Assembly (NCBI RefSeq): GCF_000241305.1
Contig: NZ_BAEH01000096.1
Location: 62,001 to 126,000, forward strand
Length of the DNA: 64,000 nt
Direction of reading: 5' to 3'
Source of the DNA: Gordonia effusa NBRC 100432
GTDB lineage: Bacteria > Actinomycetota > Actinomycetes > Mycobacteriales > Mycobacteriaceae
In this document: piece by piece, positions 1 to 9,327 of the stretch
Position numbering within the stretch: the stretch's first letter is position 1
Layout of the letters: the number at the start of each line of letters is the position of its first letter
Translations under genes and position numbers: made by a program
The notes under the pieces: model-generated
Seen by the model: only the letters and a program-made list of their open reading frames with translations
What the model was told of the DNA's origin: nothing
Database searches by the model: none

Positions 1-1
1 C

Positions 2-2530
2 GGCACATCGCGGGATCTGCATCCGGTCGCGCAACGATTTGTCGATCATGCCGCATTCCAGTGCGGATTCTGCACTGCCGGAATGATAGTCACCGCAGCA
101 CAATTGGCCGACAATGAGGTGACCGATCTCAGGCAGGCCCTTAAGGGGAACCTGTGCCGGTGCACCGGGTATCGGCCCATCGTCGCTGCGGTGCGTGGCG
201 AGGTGCCGGTCGATATCAACTCTGTTGATACTGAAACACCCTGTGGGCGTTCGATTCCGGCCCCGGCCGCTACCCGGGTGGTCACCGGAACGGAGCGGTA
301 CACGATGGATGAGCAACCAGCGGACACCGGCGCGATAGCGGTTTTGGGCAGTCCGTCGCCGTCGGCGCGGATCAGGCGGATCGACACCACGGCGGCCGCG
401 AGTCTGCCCGGAGTGCGCGCGGTCCTCACCTATCGCAGCGACCCCGGAGTTGCCTTCTCCACCGCGAGACATCAGGACCGCACCGACGATCCGGATGACA
501 CTCTCGTCTTCGATCGAATCCTGCGATTCGTCGGTCAGCGAGTGGCGGCCGTGGTCGCCGACACACCGCAGATAGCGGCGCGGGCGCTGACTATGATCAG
601 TGCCGAATTTGAGGAATTGCCAGCGGTTTTCGATGCCGAGCAGGCTCGAGCCCCCGGAGCCCACGCGGTTCACGGCGACAAAGGCGCCGACTCGCGTATC
701 GCCGCCCCACAGGACAATATCGTCGCGGAAGTACACGGTGAGGTCGGTGACGTGGCGGCTGGTATCGCGTCGGCGAGGGAGTCGGGCGGAGAGGTGGTCT
801 CCGGTGTCTGGCAGACCGCGCGGGTTCAGCATGTGCATCTTGAAACACATGGCGCGGTGGGGTGGCGAGATGAGTCCGGGCGATTGGTGATTCGATCGAG
901 TACCCAAGTGCCGTTCCTGGTTCGCGACGAACTTTGTCATATTTTCGGACTGACGGCCGAGCAGGTGCGCGTCATCGCACCTCGCGTCGGCGGCGGTTTC
1001 GGTGCGAAGCAGGAGATGCTCGCCGAAGATCTTGTTGCGCTTGCGGTTCTAGTGACCGGGCGGCCGGCGGCGTACGAGTTGAGCCGCAGCGACCAGTTCA
1101 CTATTGCGCCGTGTCGGCATCCGATGAGCGTCCGGGTTACCGCCGCGGCAGACGGGGACGGGACGCTCACGGCGTTGGCGATCGATGTCCTTTCCGATGC
1201 CGGCGCATATGCGAATCACAGTGTGGGCGTGCTGTTTCACGGATGCAACGAGTCTATGGCTCAGTACCGATGTGCGAACAAGCGAGTTGATGGCCAGACG
1301 GTCTACACCAATAACCTGCCGTCGGGCGCATTTCGCGGGTACGGCCTCGGACAGGTGCTATTCGGCATCGAATCCGCGATGGACGAGTTGGCATCGCGTC
1401 TGCGAATAGACCCCTTCGAATTCCGGCGTCGCAATGCCCTGCGTGCCGGGGAACCTTTCGTCAGTTGGGAGGTCGAGGATGGCGACCTGCGATTCGGTAG
1501 TCACGGGCTCGACCAGTGTCTCGATGACGCGCGTCGGTTACTGATCGACGGACGGAGCCAATCTGCCCGTGCTGGAATGGAATTCGTCAACGCTGGCTGG
1601 CGGCTGGGCGAGGGGATGGCGATGGCTATGATCGCGACGGTACCGCCACGCGGACATTTCGCCGACGCACGGGCGCGACTCGCCGGCAGCGGCCAGGTTC
1701 AGGTGGAAGTTGGCACGGCAGAGTTCGGCAACGGCACCTCCACCGTGCATACCCAGATCGCGGCACAGGTTCTGAGCTGTGATCCGTCACAGATACGGCT
1801 CGTACAGGCCGATACCGATCTCGTCGGATTCGACACTGGCGCATTCGGCTCGGCCGGTACGGTCGTCGCCGGATTGGCGACCATGCGCGCGGCCGAGGCG
1901 TTGCGCGGCGAGATCGTCGATGCCGCCGCGCGGGAGCTTGGATGTGCGCCGGTGGATATCGAACTCGACTCCGGGGTGGCGCGCGGGGCCGGCGCGGAGA
2001 TCCCACTGTCGGAGCTGGTCGCGGTGTCGGGCAGAGACTTTGTCGGCCACGGACGACATGACGGCACACCGCGCTCGGCCGCGTTCAATGTCGCGGCGTT
2101 TCGGGTCGCGGTACATCCGGACACCGGAGAGGTGCGAATCGTGCAGTCGGTGCAGACTGCCGACGCCGGGTACGTGATGAACCCCCAGCAGTGCCGAGGA
2201 CAGGTGGAAGGCGGTGTGGCGCAGGCTATCGGGTCCGCACTCTATGAAGAGATGGTGGTCACCGACGGAGTTGTCCAGACCGATACGTTGCGGAACTATC
2301 ACATACCGCAGGTGGCGGATCTGCCCGAGACGCAAGTGTGTTTCGCGCAAACTCATGACGAACTGGGTCCGTTCGGAGCGAAATCGATGAGTGAATCACC
2401 CTATAACCCGGTTGCTCCCGCTCTGGCGAATGCCATCGCCGATGCCGTGAGCGCGCGGATGTATCAACTGCCGATGACTCCCGCGCGAGTATGGGCGGAG
2501 ACGGCGATGCGGAACGAGGTACGACGATGA
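2..2530 (+). CDS. [2Fe-2S]/molybdopterin hydroxylase of the xanthine dehydrogenase/aldehyde oxidase family, 5'-truncated by window
   Basis: The frame is open from base 2, so the real start lies upstream. The first visible residues carry the second [2Fe-2S] cluster motif (QCGFCTAG, then NLCRCTGY) of the small subunit. A short linker follows, then the large molybdenum-cofactor domains with the glycine-rich GGGFGAKQ loop. Near the C terminus, GAKSMSES keeps the glutamate expected to be the catalytic base. Iron-sulfur and Moco parts are one polypeptide and no FAD domain lies between them, an arrangement like the Desulfovibrio aldehyde oxidoreductase (Mop). It should hydroxylate an aldehyde or N-heterocycle in the cytoplasm; the substrate cannot be read. 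The stop overlaps the start of the XdhC-like gene (ATGA), so the two are coupled. Confidence 0.9.
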   Translation, partial: GTSRDLHPVAQRFVDHAAFQCGFCTAGMIVTAAQLADNEVTDLRQALKGNLCRCTGYRPIVAAVRGEVPVDINSVDTETPCGRSIPAPAATRVVTGTERYTMDEQPADTGAIAVLGSPSPSARIRRIDTTAAASLPGVRAVLTYRSDPGVAFSTARHQDRTDDPDDTLVFDRILRFVGQRVAAVVADTPQIAARALTMISAEFEELPAVFDAEQARAPGAHAVHGDKGADSRIAAPQDNIVAEVHGEVGDVAAGIASARESGGEVVSGVWQTARVQHVHLETHGAVGWRDESGRLVIRSSTQVPFLVRDELCHIFGLTAEQVRVIAPRVGGGFGAKQEMLAEDLVALAVLVTGRPAAYELSRSDQFTIAPCRHPMSVRVTAAADGDGTLTALAIDVLSDAGAYANHSVGVLFHGCNESMAQYRCANKRVDGQTVYTNNLPSGAFRGYGLGQVLFGIESAMDELASRLRIDPFEFRRRNALRAGEPFVSWEVEDGDLRFGSHGLDQCLDDARRLLIDGRSQSARAGMEFVNAGWRLGEGMAMAMIATVPPRGHFADARARLAGSGQVQVEVGTAEFGNGTSTVHTQIAAQVLSCDPSQIRLVQADTDLVGFDTGAFGSAGTVVAGLATMRAAEALRGEIVDAAARELGCAPVDIELDSGVARGAGAEIPLSELVAVSGRDFVGHGRHDGTPRSAAFNVAAFRVAVHPDTGEVRIVQSVQTADAGYVMNPQQCRGQVEGGVAQAIGSALYEEMVVTDGVVQTDTLRNYHIPQVADLPETQVCFAQTHDELGPFGAKSMSESPYNPVAPALANAIADAVSARMYQLPMTPARVWAETAMRNEVRR

Positions 2531-3516
2531 TCCGAACCGTGTTGTCGCGGTTGATGTCCGCGGCTGCCGTCGAACGAGTGGCGCTCGCCCGGGTTATCGA
2601 TGTGCGAGGATCGAGTCCATGCCCGCCGGGCAGCGCGATGGTGGTTACCGCGTCGGGGGACGTGATCGGCTGTTTGTCCGGCGGATGCATCGACGCCGAC
2701 GTTGCGGCCCGCGCGGTCGGTGTGATCGGCGACGGAGTGGCCGAGCGGATTCGGTTCGGGGCTGATCGGGACGACCCGTTGGGGCTTGGGCCGGGGCTGA
2801 CCTGCGGCGGTGAGATCGAAGTTTTCATCGAGCCGGTCGATGATGCCGCGATACCGCTGCTGACTCGGCTACACGACGCTATTGCCACCGGAAAACAAGC
2901 GTCCTGGGTGACCGAAATCGGCCCCCGACCGAGCTGGCAATTGGGTACGGCGGATACGGCGAGTGACGCGCATCGCTTTGTGCAGCGATTCGCAGCAGCG
3001 CCCAGGATGATCATTGTGGGCGCGAACCCCTATGTGGACTCGTTGTGCCAGATGGCGATTCACCTCGACTATCGGGTGACTATCGTTGATGCGCGGGCGG
3101 CATTCGCGACCGCCGATCGGTTCCCGGGTGCGCAGACTGTTGTCGATTGGCCGCAGCGGTATCTGACAGGTGAGCTCGAGGCCGATCGAGTGGACGAGCA
3201 CACGGTGATCTGCGTGATGTCGCATGATTCGCGCTTCGACGTCCCGACTCTGCGACTGGCGCTGGAGTCTCGAGCGGGCTTCGTGGGTGCCCTCGGCTCA
3301 CGGAAGACCAGCGAAGAGCGTCTGGACCGGCTGCGAGAGTCCGGTGTCTCCGAAGCGGCGCTTGCTCGACTGCACAGCCCGCTTGGCCTTGACCTCAATG
3401 CCGCCACACCGGCGCAGACGGCGGTGTCGATCCTGGCGCAGGTCATCGCGGTGACCGGCGGGGCAACGGGCGCCGCGCTGGAGGAACGGTCGGGGCCGAT
3501 TCACCAGACGGTGTGA
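2527..3516 (+). CDS. xdhC: XdhC/CoxI-family molybdenum hydroxylase maturation protein
   Basis: This 329-aa protein has the N-terminal XdhC_CoxI region with the SGGCID motif, and a C-terminal Rossmann-like half that begins around PRMIIVGAN and ends with the LGSRKT segment typical of XdhC. The family binds molybdenum cofactor and mediates its sulfuration and insertion into xanthine dehydrogenase-type enzymes. I place the start at the ATG overlapping the preceding stop (ATGA) rather than an in-frame ATG 36 bases upstream, because the overlap is a typical coupled start. Being next to the hydroxylase fits a dedicated maturase for it. Confidence 0.87.
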   Translation: MIRTVLSRLMSAAAVERVALARVIDVRGSSPCPPGSAMVVTASGDVIGCLSGGCIDADVAARAVGVIGDGVAERIRFGADRDDPLGLGPGLTCGGEIEVFIEPVDDAAIPLLTRLHDAIATGKQASWVTEIGPRPSWQLGTADTASDAHRFVQRFAAAPRMIIVGANPYVDSLCQMAIHLDYRVTIVDARAAFATADRFPGAQTVVDWPQRYLTGELEADRVDEHTVICVMSHDSRFDVPTLRLALESRAGFVGALGSRKTSEERLDRLRESGVSEAALARLHSPLGLDLNAATPAQTAVSILAQVIAVTGGATGAALEERSGPIHQTV

Positions 3517-3602
3517 GTTGGCCCCGCACAGGGCCCGCTTGGAGGTCGTGACATCATTGAAGCTGGCCAAATGGGAGAGTGACACAGGAGGGCGCGGCGA
3601 TC

Positions 3603-3893
3603 ATGGTGGACCCCGGCGATCGAACCGACCCGGCACTACGGTCGCGGATCGTCTCGGCCTATTACTCGCTCGCGGCGCGGCCCGGCGCATGGGTCACCGT
3701 CGCCCAGCTCCGCGGCACTTTGTCCGACGTTGACCGCGCCACCCTCGACGCCGAACTTGTTGTCTTTCAACGCCAACCGGGCGTCAGTCTGGTACCGCAG
3801 GAGAATCGTCGTCTGCTGACCGATGACGACCGAGCGGCAGCTGTAGTGGTGGGAGCGCAACAATGTCATCTGTTCGCGGTCGAGGAGGTCTGA
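3603..3893 (+). CDS. small winged-helix-like protein paired with an ATPase
   Basis: This 96-aa protein has no signal peptide or membrane segment. Its predicted layout (an AYYSLAARPG helix, an ITVAQLR-like helix, then a QRQPGV/LVPQEN strand-turn) looks like a compact winged helix-turn-helix fold, but I make this call by eye. The chosen ATG has an AGGAGG about 11 bases upstream; a GTG at 3579 in the same frame is an alternative. The stop overlaps the start of the next gene by one base (TGATG), so the two are translated together. It may be the DNA- or protein-binding partner of the ATPase. The specific family is not recognised. Confidence 0.6.
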   Translation: MVDPGDRTDPALRSRIVSAYYSLAARPGAWVTVAQLRGTLSDVDRATLDAELVVFQRQPGVSLVPQENRRLLTDDDRAAAVVVGAQQCHLFAVEEV

Positions 3894-5878
3894 TGGACGA
3901 CATTACGCGTAGTGCACTGGAATCCATCCGGCTCGATTGGGCGGTCACCCCCGATGATGTCTGGGAACCGCAGGCGCCACTACATGTTCCAGGTTTGCAC
4001 GACGCCGCGCTCGCAGAGGTCTTGCGTGCTTTCGACGACGCCCGCCGTAGTTCGGGCGCGAGTCCGCTGGGCGTCGCGATCCGCGGACCGGCCGGCTCGG
4101 GCAAAACCCATCTGCTCGGCCAGATCCGCGAGCGGGTCCAAGCCGTGGGCGGCTACTTCTTTCTGATCAAACTTCTTGACGGAGAAGACTTTTGGCGATC
4201 GGTTCTCGTCGCGTTGTTGGAGGATCTGACGCGACCGACGCCGACGCACGCCTCGCAACTCGCACAACTACTCGACCGGCTCGCTACCGCCGCTGGACTG
4301 GCAGCCGATGACCTCGCCGCGATAGCCGGTGGTGCGCCCCTCACTCGAAAGTCATTGGACGCGTTCGTAACTGGTGTCTACCGGCAGCATCCCCGGCACC
4401 GCCGCCGTTCTCAGCATGTTCTGCGCGCATTGGCGCTGACCGAGTCAGACGACTTCGAGCAGCAGGATATCGGTACCGCCCTGCTGCTGGCCGATGTCGA
4501 CGACTCCGAAGATTTCGCCGCCTGGGGTATCCAGAACGCGAGGCTTGGTTACCAAGAAATCGTCGAGAACATCTCACGCATCATCGCTATGGATGATGCC
4601 GCGGTCGTCGCCGTGGACCAGATCGATACGTTGATCGCCACCAATCACGCCGACGACGAAGCTGACGAACGCGCGGTCAATCGGGTCGCGCACGGGTTGA
4701 TGACGTTGCGCGAGACCATGAGTCGGACCACATCGGTGGTGTCCTGCGTCTCGGCGGCGTGGGACTATCTCGAGGCGCACACGCCGCAGTCGGTCATCGA
4801 CCGCTACCGGACGCCCGCACGCCTCCAGCGTCCGTCATCGGCCGAGTTCACTCGTGCGCTGCTCACCAAACGGTTCGCACAGTTCTACGCCAATGCCGAT
4901 TTCAGTCCGCCCTACCCGACGTGGCCGGTCACCGAGGAGGGCCTGGCGTCATCGATCGACTTCACGCCGCGTGATGTGATGCGAACTGTCGATCGTTATG
5001 TCAGCACGGTTCTGCGGACCGGTGACTTCGGTGAGCTCACCGAATTCTCGGCGGCGTCGGCACAGGCCGATATCGAAGTGCGGCAATCGAATTTCGACCC
5101 GTTGCAGATCGATCAACTCGGCCAATTGGACCGGCGGTTCGCCGAACTGGTGTCCGCGGCGGACCCTCGGGATGCCTTCGATCATCGGCGCGAAGACGCC
5201 GTGGTGCCACCCTTGCTCGCAGCCGGGTTGGCAACCTGGATCGACGCACTGAGCGCCGGCGGCGACATGTATCAACAGGATGCCAGGCCGGGCCGCAACC
5301 CTGCCCTGCATGCCCGACTGCGACGTACGATCGACCCGCTGACCGACGCCGAACAGTTCTGGGCATTCCGCGCGATCGCGGCGTCACATTTCCGGGCTGT
5401 TCAGTCCAGGCTCGACAAGGCGGGCATCGCCTCGGCGGTGAGTGTCGATGTCTCGTCGCGGTCATTGGTGCTCCTGCGCCGGGACCCGTGGCCAACCGGC
5501 GCGAAGACCGTGAAGATGTTGCACGACCTCCGCAATCGCGGTGCGGCGCTGGTTAATTGGACGGCTGATGACGTCAAGGTGTTGATGGCTCTTGCCGCGA
5601 TGCGGGCCGAACGATCAGAGTTTCTGGCGGAGTGGATCGTATCGCGCAAGCCGGCCCAGCAGGTTGGCTTTCTCGCGGGGATAACCTCTGCGGCAACAGA
5701 AGTCATAGCGCCGACGCCCGCGGTGCGGCCCAGCTCGCGACCCGGCGGACGGTCGATCGCCAACCGTCTGGCCGACGCGGCGACAACCGGTGGGTTATCG
5801 GCGTCGGCGGCCGCACATCTCTTCGCGTCGGGACCCGGCACTACCTCAGGACCCGGATCTACAGGGGAACCTGGGTAA
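3893..5878 (+). CDS. P-loop (AAA/STAND-like) ATPase of unknown role
   Basis: This 661-aa cytosolic protein has a clear Walker A (GPAGSGKT, about residues 65-72) and a Walker B-like strand ending in VAVDQID near residue 240. Further helical sequence follows, and the C terminus is low in complexity (Gly/Pro/Ser/Thr). The start is the ATG preceded by a strong GAGGAGG. The overall plan, with an N-terminal ATPase module and a long helical C-terminal half, recalls regulatory or defence ATPases encoded beside small winged-helix proteins, but no nuclease, helicase or effector domain is visible. Its last 20 bases overlap the convergent rskA gene tail to tail. Function unassigned. Confidence 0.7.
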   Translation: MDDITRSALESIRLDWAVTPDDVWEPQAPLHVPGLHDAALAEVLRAFDDARRSSGASPLGVAIRGPAGSGKTHLLGQIRERVQAVGGYFFLIKLLDGEDFWRSVLVALLEDLTRPTPTHASQLAQLLDRLATAAGLAADDLAAIAGGAPLTRKSLDAFVTGVYRQHPRHRRRSQHVLRALALTESDDFEQQDIGTALLLADVDDSEDFAAWGIQNARLGYQEIVENISRIIAMDDAAVVAVDQIDTLIATNHADDEADERAVNRVAHGLMTLRETMSRTTSVVSCVSAAWDYLEAHTPQSVIDRYRTPARLQRPSSAEFTRALLTKRFAQFYANADFSPPYPTWPVTEEGLASSIDFTPRDVMRTVDRYVSTVLRTGDFGELTEFSAASAQADIEVRQSNFDPLQIDQLGQLDRRFAELVSAADPRDAFDHRREDAVVPPLLAAGLATWIDALSAGGDMYQQDARPGRNPALHARLRRTIDPLTDAEQFWAFRAIAASHFRAVQSRLDKAGIASAVSVDVSSRSLVLLRRDPWPTGAKTVKMLHDLRNRGAALVNWTADDVKVLMALAAMRAERSEFLAEWIVSRKPAQQVGFLAGITSAATEVIAPTPAVRPSSRPGGRSIANRLADAATTGGLSASAAAHLFASGPGTTSGPGSTGEPG

Positions 5879-6617
5879 GCAGCGGCGTCGACGGCGCGGG
5901 TGAACCACCGCGCGGCTCAAGTGTCACGGCAAGCGTCGTCGTATTGTCGAGCTGGTCGATCAATAGTGGCGGCGCTGATCCCGAATTGACGATCCCGGCC
6001 GAGACCGGCGACGCCGACTTACCGACGAGCCAAAGTTGCAGGCTGCGATCGGTGGGTACCGGATTGGTGGTCCCGCGTATGACCGCCACGGCTTGGTTCT
6101 GTTCCTGCGACGTGACGACGATCAGCGTGCCGCGTTCGTCGTTCAGTTGTCCGCGTGCCAAGGTGGCGTCCGATGCCGACAGCACCGATGCGACGGCATC
6201 GGCCTGCACCGTCTGGGTGCTGGGAGCTGTTGCGCGGCCGATGAATACGCCCGCGCCGATGGCTGCCGCGATGACCACCGCGGCGGCGGCGACCAATGCG
6301 ACCAAACGCTGCCGGCGCCGAGCCGAGCCGATGGGCGTTACCGAGGCCGAACCGCTCTCTTCCGACTGACGGCTCCGCAGTCGCTCGGCGTAATCGGCGA
6401 GTACCCGCTCACGCACGTCGTCGGGGGCGGCGACCGCGAATCGGCTCGCGTAGTCGGCCATCGTCTCCTGAGTCTCGACGATCTGGGCGTTGTAGGCCTC
6501 GCGCCGCGCCGCCGGCAGATTCGCCAGTTCCTCTTGTGCGCGAGCGCGTTCGTCGCTCGGGAGACTGTCGATCGCATACAACTCGACATGATCGTCTAGC
6601 CAGTTTTCGTCGCTCAT
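5859..6617 (-). CDS. rskA: anti-sigma-K factor RskA
   Basis: This 252-aa protein has an N-terminal cytosolic anti-sigma domain, one membrane span (about residues 105-130, an alanine/valine-rich stretch ending GVFIGRA) and an extracytoplasmic RskA domain with the SLQLWLVG and LAVTLEPRGGSP signatures of the family. RskA holds SigK at the membrane until regulated proteolysis releases it. Its ATG overlaps the sigK stop (ATGA), the standard coupled order sigK-rskA. The 3' end overlaps the convergent ATPase gene. Confidence 0.93.
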   Translation of the reverse strand: MSDENWLDDHVELYAIDSLPSDERARAQEELANLPAARREAYNAQIVETQETMADYASRFAVAAPDDVRERVLADYAERLRSRQSEESGSASVTPIGSARRRQRLVALVAAAAVVIAAAIGAGVFIGRATAPSTQTVQADAVASVLSASDATLARGQLNDERGTLIVVTSQEQNQAVAVIRGTTNPVPTDRSLQLWLVGKSASPVSAGIVNSGSAPPLLIDQLDNTTTLAVTLEPRGGSPAPSTPLLTQVPL

Positions 6618-7180
6618 CTACCGTCGCTCCTGACGCAATGGCGCAGTCTTCGCAACCCGTCGCGGATGCGCGATTTGATGGTGGGAAGTGGAGTGGCGGT
6701 ATGCGCTGCTACCTCGGGATAGCTCATACCGCTGAAGTATGACAACTCGATGCTGCTGCGTTGCAGATCGGTCAATCGTCCAAGGCAGTCGCGTAGGGTC
6801 ATCGACTCCTCATTCTGCAGCACTAAGTCGAGGGTTGGCGGCTCCGCTATCGGCGCGTTTGCCGCGACATACTGCTCACCTCGCCGACGTCCCAATTCCT
6901 CGGCACGTATACGGTCGACAGCCCGCCGATGGGCGATGGTCATCATCCAACTGATGACCGATCCGCGATTGGTGTCGTATTCGTGCGCGAGCTGCCAGTA
7001 CTGCAGATACGCCTCCTGTACGACCTCTTCGGCATGGCTGCGATCATGCAATACCCGCAGCGCAAGGCCGTAAATACGGGAATTTGTCAGATCGTAGAAT
7101 CGGGCGAATGCGGCGCGATCACCGTCCGCGGCGCGGGTCAGCAGAATCGAAAGATCGTGATCCTGGTCCAGTGTGCTCAT
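6614..7180 (-). CDS. sigK: ECF RNA polymerase sigma factor SigK
   Basis: This 188-aa protein is an extracytoplasmic-function sigma factor with region 2 (RIYGLALRVL, then EEVVQEAYLQYW and the TIAHRRAVDRIR segment that contacts the -10 element) and region 4 (LSYFSGMSYPEVAA, a helix-turn-helix, then TIKSRIRDGLRRLR). It matches SigK of mycobacteria in length and in its rskA partner. The start at 7180 is chosen because an AGAGGAG lies just upstream; the longer frame has no family similarity. The 107 bases upstream contain a palindrome (GTACC-N6-GGTAC, 7208-7223) of unknown meaning. Confidence 0.93.
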   Translation of the reverse strand: MSTLDQDHDLSILLTRAADGDRAAFARFYDLTNSRIYGLALRVLHDRSHAEEVVQEAYLQYWQLAHEYDTNRGSVISWMMTIAHRRAVDRIRAEELGRRRGEQYVAANAPIAEPPTLDLVLQNEESMTLRDCLGRLTDLQRSSIELSYFSGMSYPEVAAHTATPLPTIKSRIRDGLRRLRHCVRSDGR

Positions 7181-7287
7181 TAACGCTCCTCTGCGAATCT
7201 GGCCGCCGTACCTGGACCGGTACGGACGGCCGTCGGCCGACCCGTATGCCGTGAATACCACCTTCGTCGTCTTAGTAAACCCGTTTG

Positions 7288-8070
7288 TCACCGACGCGCT
7301 GACCTTTGGTACAAAACGAGCGAAACCGGCACGCATATCACCAAGATGGCGACGCACCAGATCACCGCGTAACCGAAGGCGTGGTCGGCGGGCCAGCCGC
7401 TGGCCGCGGGGAAGTCGGGCGGCGCGGCATTGCCGAAGAGATCGCGGCAGGCGGTCGCGACCGCGGTAACCGGATTCCATTCGGCGATTGCCCGTAGTGG
7501 GCCGGGCAGGCTCGCGGCGGAGATGAACGCGCTAGACAGGAAAGTCACCGGGAACATCCACAGGAAGCCGACACTTTGCGCGACTTCGACATTCTTGGCT
7601 GCCAAGCCGGTGACGGCTCCGACCCAGGCCATCGCGAGTGCGAAGAACAACAGCAAGGCGAAGGCGATCACGGCGTCGCCCAGCGAGCCTCGAATTCGCC
7701 AGCCGATGGCGTAACCGCAGGCGACCATGACGGCAAGTCCGATCACGCCGAGCAACATATCCGAACTAACACGTCCGGTGATCACCGCCAGGCGCGACAT
7801 CGGAAGTGAGCGTAGGCGATTGACGATACCGTCGGACATGTCGTTCGCCAATCCGACGGTGGTGAACGCGGCGTTGAAGAGTGCGGTCTGGGTGAAGATT
7901 CCAGCCATCAGAAACTCTCGGTACTGTCCGCCGCCGAGTGTGGCACCGAAGACATACGCGAACAGAAAAACGAACATCAATGGCTGAATTGTCGCGCTCA
8001 CCAACAGAGTTGGGATGCGGCGCACGGTGAGTAGGTTGCGTTCGATCAATACCGCGGTGTCAGAGAACAT
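7288..8070 (-). CDS. ABC-2 type exporter permease, DrrB-like
   Basis: This 260-aa integral membrane protein has six predicted hydrophobic segments and the ABC-2 signature region (LRSLPMSRLAVITGR, then TGLAAKNVEVAQSVGFLWMFP). Members pair with DrrA-type ATPases to export drugs, lipids or peptides. The start overlaps the end of the ATPase gene by 11 bases, so the two are coupled. Its position at the end of the NRPS-mbtH-ATPase unit makes export of the NRPS product or an intermediate the simplest role. Confidence 0.9.
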   Translation of the reverse strand: MFSDTAVLIERNLLTVRRIPTLLVSATIQPLMFVFLFAYVFGATLGGGQYREFLMAGIFTQTALFNAAFTTVGLANDMSDGIVNRLRSLPMSRLAVITGRVSSDMLLGVIGLAVMVACGYAIGWRIRGSLGDAVIAFALLLFFALAMAWVGAVTGLAAKNVEVAQSVGFLWMFPVTFLSSAFISAASLPGPLRAIAEWNPVTAVATACRDLFGNAAPPDFPAASGWPADHAFGYAVIWCVAILVICVPVSLVLYQRSARR

Positions 8071-9073
8071 CGACGACCTCCCGTTGAGTGTCCGATCCGG
8101 TCAGTGCGAGGAAGACCGCGTCCAGCGTCGGCGCGGTGACGACGGCGTCGATACATTCGACGCCGCGGTCCTGTAATACCTGCACGGCGGCCACCGCGCT
8201 GCGCGTACCGGCGTCTATCGGGACCTCCCAGTTCCGGTCGTCGAGTTGTCGCGGCTCACCGGCACCCACTTGCATAAGTGCGGCGGAAATCTCGGCGTCC
8301 GGCGAGGTGGGCGCGACTTCGATCCGGAGACCGGACTGTCCGAATCGCGACTTGAGCGACTGCGGCGTGCCGCGCGCCTGCACCACGCCGCCGTCGATGA
8401 GAGTGATCTCGTCGGCGAGTTCGTCGGCCTCCTCCAGGTACTGGGTAGTCAGCAGAACTGTTGTGCCCGCTTGTACGAGCTGATCGATCACTTCCCAAAT
8501 CTGACGTCGTCCACGTGGATCGAGACCGGTGGTCGGCTCGTCGAGAATGACGAGGGTCGGTCGGTTGATGACCGCTCCGGCGAGGTCCAATCGTCGGCGC
8601 ATACCGCCCGAGTAGGTACGCATAGGTCGATCGGCAGCCGTAGTCAGATCGAGCTCATCGATCATCTGCCGGGCGCGCGAACTCGCCTCCCGGCGTGAGT
8701 GGCCGTACAGCTGAGCGACCATCCGCAGGTTCTCGAATCCGGTCAGATTGCCATCAACCGCGGCGTATTGGCCAGATACGCCAATAATGTCGCGGACCCG
8801 TGCGGGTTCCTTGCGTGCGTCGATGCCGCCAACCTGGATCTGCCCGGCGTCGGGTTCCAGAAGTGTCGCGACCATTGCGACGCTGGTGGTCTTGCCCGCG
8901 CCGTTAGGGCCGAGCAGGGCGTGTACCGAACCGGCAGGGACCTCGAGGTCGAGGTCACGCACCGCGTGGTGCTGCGTTCCGCGGCCGAAAAGCCCCGAAC
9001 GATATGTCTTACTCACTCCCCGCAATGTCAGCGCGGGTTCACGAGACGACTCAGCCATTCTGTGCCGTCCCAT
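8060..9073 (-). CDS. ABC exporter ATPase, DrrA-like (daunorubicin-resistance family)
   Basis: This 337-aa ATPase has all expected motifs: Walker [10 protein letters not shown], a Q-loop region, ABC signature [12 protein letters not shown] and Walker [12 protein letters not shown]. The C-terminal about 80 residues are the extra domain typical of DrrA relatives. Two starts are possible: the ATG at 9073 preceded closely by AGGGAG, and an ATG at 9058 that begins MAESS. Both overlap or abut the end of the MbtH-like gene, so translation is probably coupled. It energises the DrrB-like permease encoded next. Confidence 0.9.
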   Translation of the reverse strand: MGRHRMAESSREPALTLRGVSKTYRSGLFGRGTQHHAVRDLDLEVPAGSVHALLGPNGAGKTTSVAMVATLLEPDAGQIQVGGIDARKEPARVRDIIGVSGQYAAVDGNLTGFENLRMVAQLYGHSRREASSRARQMIDELDLTTAADRPMRTYSGGMRRRLDLAGAVINRPTLVILDEPTTGLDPRGRRQIWEVIDQLVQAGTTVLLTTQYLEEADELADEITLIDGGVVQARGTPQSLKSRFGQSGLRIEVAPTSPDAEISAALMQVGAGEPRQLDDRNWEVPIDAGTRSAVAAVQVLQDRGVECIDAVVTAPTLDAVFLALTGSDTQREVVDVL

Positions 9074-9326
9074 TGGCTCCCTCTTCCGATGTCCGTTGAC
9101 GGTTGCGATCGGCGGCGGCTCGCGTCATCGCCGCGACGAGACTGGCCGGTCGCATGTCACGCCAGTGTTCTTCCACATACTCCAGGCAGGCATCGTGTCC
9201 GTCGGGCCCGAAGGCTCGGGTCCAACCGTCGGGCACCGGCGCGAAATCGGGCCAAAGTGAGTGTTGCCCTTCGTGGTTGACGAGGACGAGGAAGGTTCCG
9301 TCGGTGTTGTCGAACGGATTGGTCAT
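9051..9326 (-). CDS. MbtH-like NRPS chaperone
   Basis: This 91-aa protein carries the family hallmarks (NPFD start, [13 protein letters not shown], then GW and the EEHWRDMRP ending). MbtH-like proteins bind adenylation domains of NRPSs and are needed for their solubility or activity. The ATG lies one base past the NRPS stop, with AAAGGAAC inside the NRPS gene end as ribosome binding site, so it is almost certainly co-translated with the megasynthase it serves. The C-terminal about 25 residues run past the usual domain end. Confidence 0.95.
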   Translation of the reverse strand: MTNPFDNTDGTFLVLVNHEGQHSLWPDFAPVPDGWTRAFGPDGHDACLEYVEEHWRDMRPASLVAAMTRAAADRNRQRTSEEGANGTAQNG

Positions 9327-9327
9327 A

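Noticed and set aside
2491-2526. Upstream ATG for xdhC
   Set aside because: It would overlap the hydroxylase by 40 bases. The ATGA-coupled start at 2527 is the typical arrangement.
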